Shown here: piece after piece, positions 61,409-64,000 of the stretch
How positions within the stretch are numbered: the first letter of the stretch is position 1
How the letters are laid out: each line of letters starts with the position of its first letter
Assembly (NCBI RefSeq): GCF_048268305.1
Contig: NZ_JBLWVT010000007.1
Coordinates: forward strand, 1-64,000
Source of the DNA: Pseudodonghicola sp048268305
GTDB lineage: Bacteria; Pseudomonadota; Alphaproteobacteria; Rhodobacterales; Rhodobacteraceae
Length of the DNA stretch: 64,000 nt
Direction of reading: 5' to 3'
Program-made: the position numbers and the translations under genes
Notes under the pieces: generated by a model
What the model saw: the letters and a program-made list of their open reading frames with translations, nothing else
Databases searched by the model: none
What the model was told of the DNA's origin: nothing

Positions 61409-62008
61409 GTGGCGCGAAAGGCCAGTTATGATCGCGACGAGGTGCTGCAGAAGGCCTTGGAATTGTTCTGGGCCAAGGGCTATCACGCGACCTCGCTGAA
61501 GGATCTCGAGGTCGCGCTCGATATGCGCCCGGGGTCGATCTATGCTGCCTTCGGATCGAAAGAGGCGCTCTTTGCCGAGACGCTGAAGCTCTATGCCGAG
61601 CGGTCGCAGGCACAGTTCGACCGGACCATCGCCGAAGCGCCAACGCCGCTGGCCGGGCTCGCGGCGCATGTGCGCGCGCTGGGCTGCCCGCCCGAGGGCA
61701 AGGCGCCGCCGTCGCGCGCCTGCATGCTGGTCAAGACCCTGCTGGAAACACCGGATGACGATCCGGGGCTGCGCCGGCTGACCGAGGAGAGGATGCGCGA
61801 GATCGAGGCAGGCTTCGCCAGCGCCTTCCGGGCCGCGCGGGACGCCGGGCAGATCGCGGCGGACACTGACCCCGACCGACTGGCGCGCCGGTTGCAGGCG
61901 GCGGTCTTCGGGCTGCGCGCCTATGCGCAACGCCGCGACGCGGGGGCGGGCGTCGCCGAGCTGGCCGCGGATATCGCGCGCGATCTTGAGGCGCTGGCGG
62001 TAAGATGA
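61409..62008 (+). CDS. TetR family transcriptional regulator
   Basis: 199 residues from a GTG at 61409, which follows GAAGGAGGT by four bases. The in-frame ATG at 61388 abuts the third operator and has no ribosome site, so I prefer the GTG. The helix-turn-helix is in LELFWAKGYHATSLKDLEVALDMRPGSIYAAFGSKEALF (residues ~15-55). The C-terminal ligand domain resembles the YbiH/AcuR-like group with SRACMLVKTLLE. It most likely represses itself and the AhpD-like gene. Confidence 0.9.
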   Translation: MARKASYDRDEVLQKALELFWAKGYHATSLKDLEVALDMRPGSIYAAFGSKEALFAETLKLYAERSQAQFDRTIAEAPTPLAGLAAHVRALGCPPEGKAPPSRACMLVKTLLETPDDDPGLRRLTEERMREIEAGFASAFRAARDAGQIAADTDPDRLARRLQAAVFGLRAYAQRRDAGAGVAELAADIARDLEALAVR

Positions 62009-62049
62009 AAGCCTGATCCCGAATCGGATCCTCTTGAATGGAGGTGCGG

Positions 62050-62592
62050 ATGGAACCGCTCGAGCTGCACAGGGTCTTCACCCTGATGGAATCCGGGCCG
62101 CTGGTGCTGGTCACCACCAATGACGGCGCCAAGGACAATGTCATGACCATCACCTGGACCATGGTGATGGATTTTGCCGGCACGCTGGCGATCACCACAG
62201 GCCCCTGGAACCATTCCTTCGAGGCGTTGCGGCAGACGCGCGAATGCGTGATCGCGATCCCGACGGTGGACATGATCGACACCGCCGTAGGGATCGGCAT
62301 GTGCTCGGGCGCCGAGGTCAACAAGTTCGCCCGCTTCGGCCTGACCCGGGCCAAGGCGGCCGAGGTGCGCGCGCCGCTGATCCGCGAGTGTCTGGCCAAT
62401 ATCGAATGCCGTGTGGCCGAGGTGATCGAACCCTATACCATCGTGGTGCTGCAGGCGGTTTCTGCCTGGATCGACCCGGCGCGGCAGGAGCGGCGGCTGC
62501 TGCATGCGGTGGGTGATGGCACCTTCATCGTCGATGGCGAACGGCTGGATCGGCGCGAGATGATGCGCGCCAAGCTGCCGCCGGGGGTCTGA
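62050..62592 (+). CDS. flavin reductase-like domain protein
   Basis: 180 residues from the ATG at 62050, seven bases after GGAGG within the ATG/GGAGG overlap at 62038; the earlier ATG would lack a ribosome site. LVTTNDGAKDNVMTITWTMVMDF and TTGPWNHSFEALRQTRECVIAIP are the split-barrel FMN-binding blocks of flavin reductase-like proteins. It could reduce FMN for a partner oxygenase or bind flavin only. It lies 41 bases after the TetR gene and may be co-transcribed with it. Confidence 0.85.
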   Translation: MEPLELHRVFTLMESGPLVLVTTNDGAKDNVMTITWTMVMDFAGTLAITTGPWNHSFEALRQTRECVIAIPTVDMIDTAVGIGMCSGAEVNKFARFGLTRAKAAEVRAPLIRECLANIECRVAEVIEPYTIVVLQAVSAWIDPARQERRLLHAVGDGTFIVDGERLDRREMMRAKLPPGV

Positions 62593-62623
62593 CCAGGCAG
62601 CGGTGGGCGGGGCACTGGCCGCA

Positions 62624-62684
62624 GCGGGGGCTCCGCCCCCGTCGCCTGCGGCGCCTCCCCCGGAGTATTTCAGCAGAGAAGAAG
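62624..62684 (+). repeat. dispersed intergenic repeat, copy 3 (longest)
   Basis: GGGGGCTCCGCCCCC hairpin, then CCTCCCCCGGAGTATTTCAGCAGAGAAGAAG in two parts (tail 62661-62684). The tail shares GTATTT…GAGAAGAAG with the gcvH–gcvP spacer copy. It lies between the flavin reductase stop and a terminator hairpin. Confidence 0.55.
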
Positions 62685-62718
62685 GGCGCCTGCGGCAGGA
62701 GGGCAGGCGCCTTTGATT
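62685..62718. terminator. stem-loop between convergent flavin reductase and aminotransferase genes
   Basis: GGCGCCTGC pairs with GCAGGCGCC around a 9-base loop and is followed by TTTGATT on the plus strand. It lies between convergent genes and may serve both. Confidence 0.7.
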
Positions 62719-62735
62719 GATCGTCGTCGGTGGTC

Positions 62736-63845
62736 TCAAGCAGCCGACAGGGCGGCCAGCGCCGCGGGCAGGGCTGCGGCGAAGGCGTCGAGATCGGCGG
62801 GGGTGCCGCAGCTGACCCGGATGCAGCGGTTCTGCGGCGCGGCGAAGGGCATGCGGACGAAGATGCCGCGTTGCCCCAGCGCCTCGACCAGCGATTTGGC
62901 GAAGGCGCCGTCGCGGCCGCAGTCGATGGTGACGAAATTGGTGGCTGAGGGCAGGGCACTCAGCCCGTTGGCAGCGGCGATCTCGGCGATGCGGTCGCGG
63001 GAGGTGACGATTTCCGCCTGCACATGGGCCAGCCAGTCGGCATCCGCCAGCGCCGCCAGCGCGCCGGCCTGGGCCGCCCGGTTCATGCCGAAGTGGTTGC
63101 GCACCTTGTTGAAGGCCGAGATCAGCTCCGGCGCGCCGATGGCATAACCCACCCGGGCGCCGGCCATGCCGTAGATTTTCGAGAAGGTGCGCATCCGGAT
63201 CACCCTGGTGTCATCCGCGTCGATCGGTGCCGCGGTACCTTCGGGGGCGCATTCGACATAGGCCTCGTCCAGCACCAGGAGGCTGCGCTCGGGCAGGGTG
63301 TCGAGAGCCGCGACGATCTCCGCCCCCGGGCGCCAGCTGCCCATCGGGTTGTCGGGGTTGCACAGATAAACCAGCTTGGCGTCGACCTCGGCCGCCTTGG
63401 CGAACAGGCTGGCGGGATCCTGGCGGTCGTCGAGATAGGGCACCGTGTGCAGCACCCCGCCGAAGCCCGCGACGTGATAGTTGAAGGTGGGATAGGCGCC
63501 GGTGGAGGTGACCACCGGGTCGCCTTCGCCGATCAGCAGCCGCACCAGATAGCCCAGGAGCCCGTCGATGCCCTCGCCCACCATGATGTTGTCGGGCCGC
63601 ACGCCGTGATGCGCGGCCAGGGCGGCGCGCAGATCGTGGCTTTCGGGATCGCCGTATTTCCAGATCTCGGCGGCCTCGGCCTGCATCGCGGCAATGGCGC
63701 GGGGCGAGGGGCCGAAGACATTCTCATTCGCGCCGAGGCGCGCGGTGAAGGGGGCGCCGCGCAGACGCTCCTGCGTTTCCGGGCCGACGAAGGGCACGGT
63801 GGCGGGCAGCGCGCGGACAAGCGGGGTGTAGCGAGGTTCAGTCAT
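62736..63845 (-). CDS. histidinol-phosphate aminotransferase-like PLP enzyme
   Basis: 369 residues from the ATG at 63845. Fold type I aminotransferase: LGANENVFGPSPRAI is the HisC-like N-terminus, VVTSTGAYPTFNYHV the cofactor loop, NPDNPMGSW, VLDEAYVE and RMRTFSKIYGMAGARVGYA with the PLP lysine. The start LVRALPATVPFVGPE resembles the group of HisC paralogues in Rhodobacteraceae. The amino donor is unknown and hisC function is not assured, as the gene is not beside other his genes. Confidence 0.85.
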   Translation of the reverse strand: MTEPRYTPLVRALPATVPFVGPETQERLRGAPFTARLGANENVFGPSPRAIAAMQAEAAEIWKYGDPESHDLRAALAAHHGVRPDNIMVGEGIDGLLGYLVRLLIGEGDPVVTSTGAYPTFNYHVAGFGGVLHTVPYLDDRQDPASLFAKAAEVDAKLVYLCNPDNPMGSWRPGAEIVAALDTLPERSLLVLDEAYVECAPEGTAAPIDADDTRVIRMRTFSKIYGMAGARVGYAIGAPELISAFNKVRNHFGMNRAAQAGALAALADADWLAHVQAEIVTSRDRIAEIAAANGLSALPSATNFVTIDCGRDGAFAKSLVEALGQRGIFVRMPFAAPQNRCIRVSCGTPADLDAFAAALPAALAALSAA

Positions 63846-63964
63846 GGCGGGCAGATAAGCCGGGATTTGGCCGTCGGGCAAGCGATTTGAATGCCCTAAC
63901 GTTCGACTGGATTTCGCGCCCTCCGGCGGGGCAGAGTGGCGCGGGAAACAGAGGAGGGGACGCC

Positions 63965-64000
63965 ATGGCGCGCGTATCGGTCGATTATCAGGATCACATT
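63965..64000 (+). CDS. probable enoyl-CoA hydratase/isomerase family protein, first 12 codons
   Basis: ATG at 63965 with GAGGAGGGG seven bases upstream; the gene runs out of the window. The visible MARVSVDYQDHI resembles the first strand of crotonase-family proteins (often …DHIAxVTLNRP). Twelve residues are too few for a firm call. It is divergent from the aminotransferase gene. Confidence 0.4.
   Translation, partial: MARVSVDYQDHI

Overview
The window is high-GC DNA that reads throughout as an alphaproteobacterium of the Rhodobacteraceae (Roseobacter/Paracoccus-like). The grounds are a murA–DUF2948–hisD–UPF0262–LMW-phosphatase–infA–maf–RNase G–yacG cluster, which is a familiar gene order in that family, together with a gcvTHP operon behind a tandem glycine riboswitch, tamAB, and short intergenic repeats of a type I associate with the group. 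I cannot name the genus.

Layout. 1-933: the 3' end of an IS3-family element, inserted in frame into the AAA+ part of an FtsH-like zinc protease and leaving only the M41 peptidase half. 1218-9225: tRNA-Phe and the minus-strand housekeeping cluster, with three extra genes (two GNATs and an NTF2-like protein) set into it. 9438-15435: a mixed segment with a secreted laminin-B/RTX protein, tRNA-Thr, a PACE-type efflux protein, an amidase, a thioesterase, a 2-dehydro-3-deoxygalactonokinase and an EthD-like protein. 15987-42191: an exopolysaccharide locus (priming sugar transferase, Wzz-type co-polymerase, Wzx flippase, Wzy-like polymerase, GT26 and four other glycosyltransferases). 42315-49933: glucokinase, tamB-tamA and a glyceraldehyde-3-phosphate dehydrogenase. 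50025-64000: two secreted proteins of unknown function, a MATE exporter behind a possibly structured leader, gcvTHP, an FAD amine oxidase-like protein, an acyl-CoA dehydrogenase, an AhpD-like protein divergent from a TetR regulator with three operator repeats, a flavin reductase, a HisC-like aminotransferase and the start of a probable crotonase.

The most interesting part is a minus-strand block of seven genes at 38407-21951, mostly joined by overlapping start/stop codons. In transcription order it encodes a type I PKS (KS-AT-KR-DH-ACP-TE), a family 2 glycosyltransferase, a 1547-residue NRPS (formyltransferase, half condensation domain, adenylation domain split by a luciferase-like monooxygenase, PCP), a phosphopantetheinyl transferase, a membrane-anchored SGNH hydrolase, a Tat-exported clan-A glycosidase-like protein and a second family 2 glycosyltransferase. 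It lies between the flippase, GT26 and polymerase genes of the polysaccharide locus. My inference is that an oxidised, possibly N-formylated amino acid is extended by one ketide and used either as a decoration of the polysaccharide or as a glycosylated metabolite. The sequence shows the domains and the coupling, not the product.

Other points worth following: a BY-kinase-like EPS protein whose Walker A lysine is replaced by alanine, competing pairings that could hide the ribosome binding site of the MATE gene, and a three-copy TetR operator that also argues for a later GTG start for the regulator.
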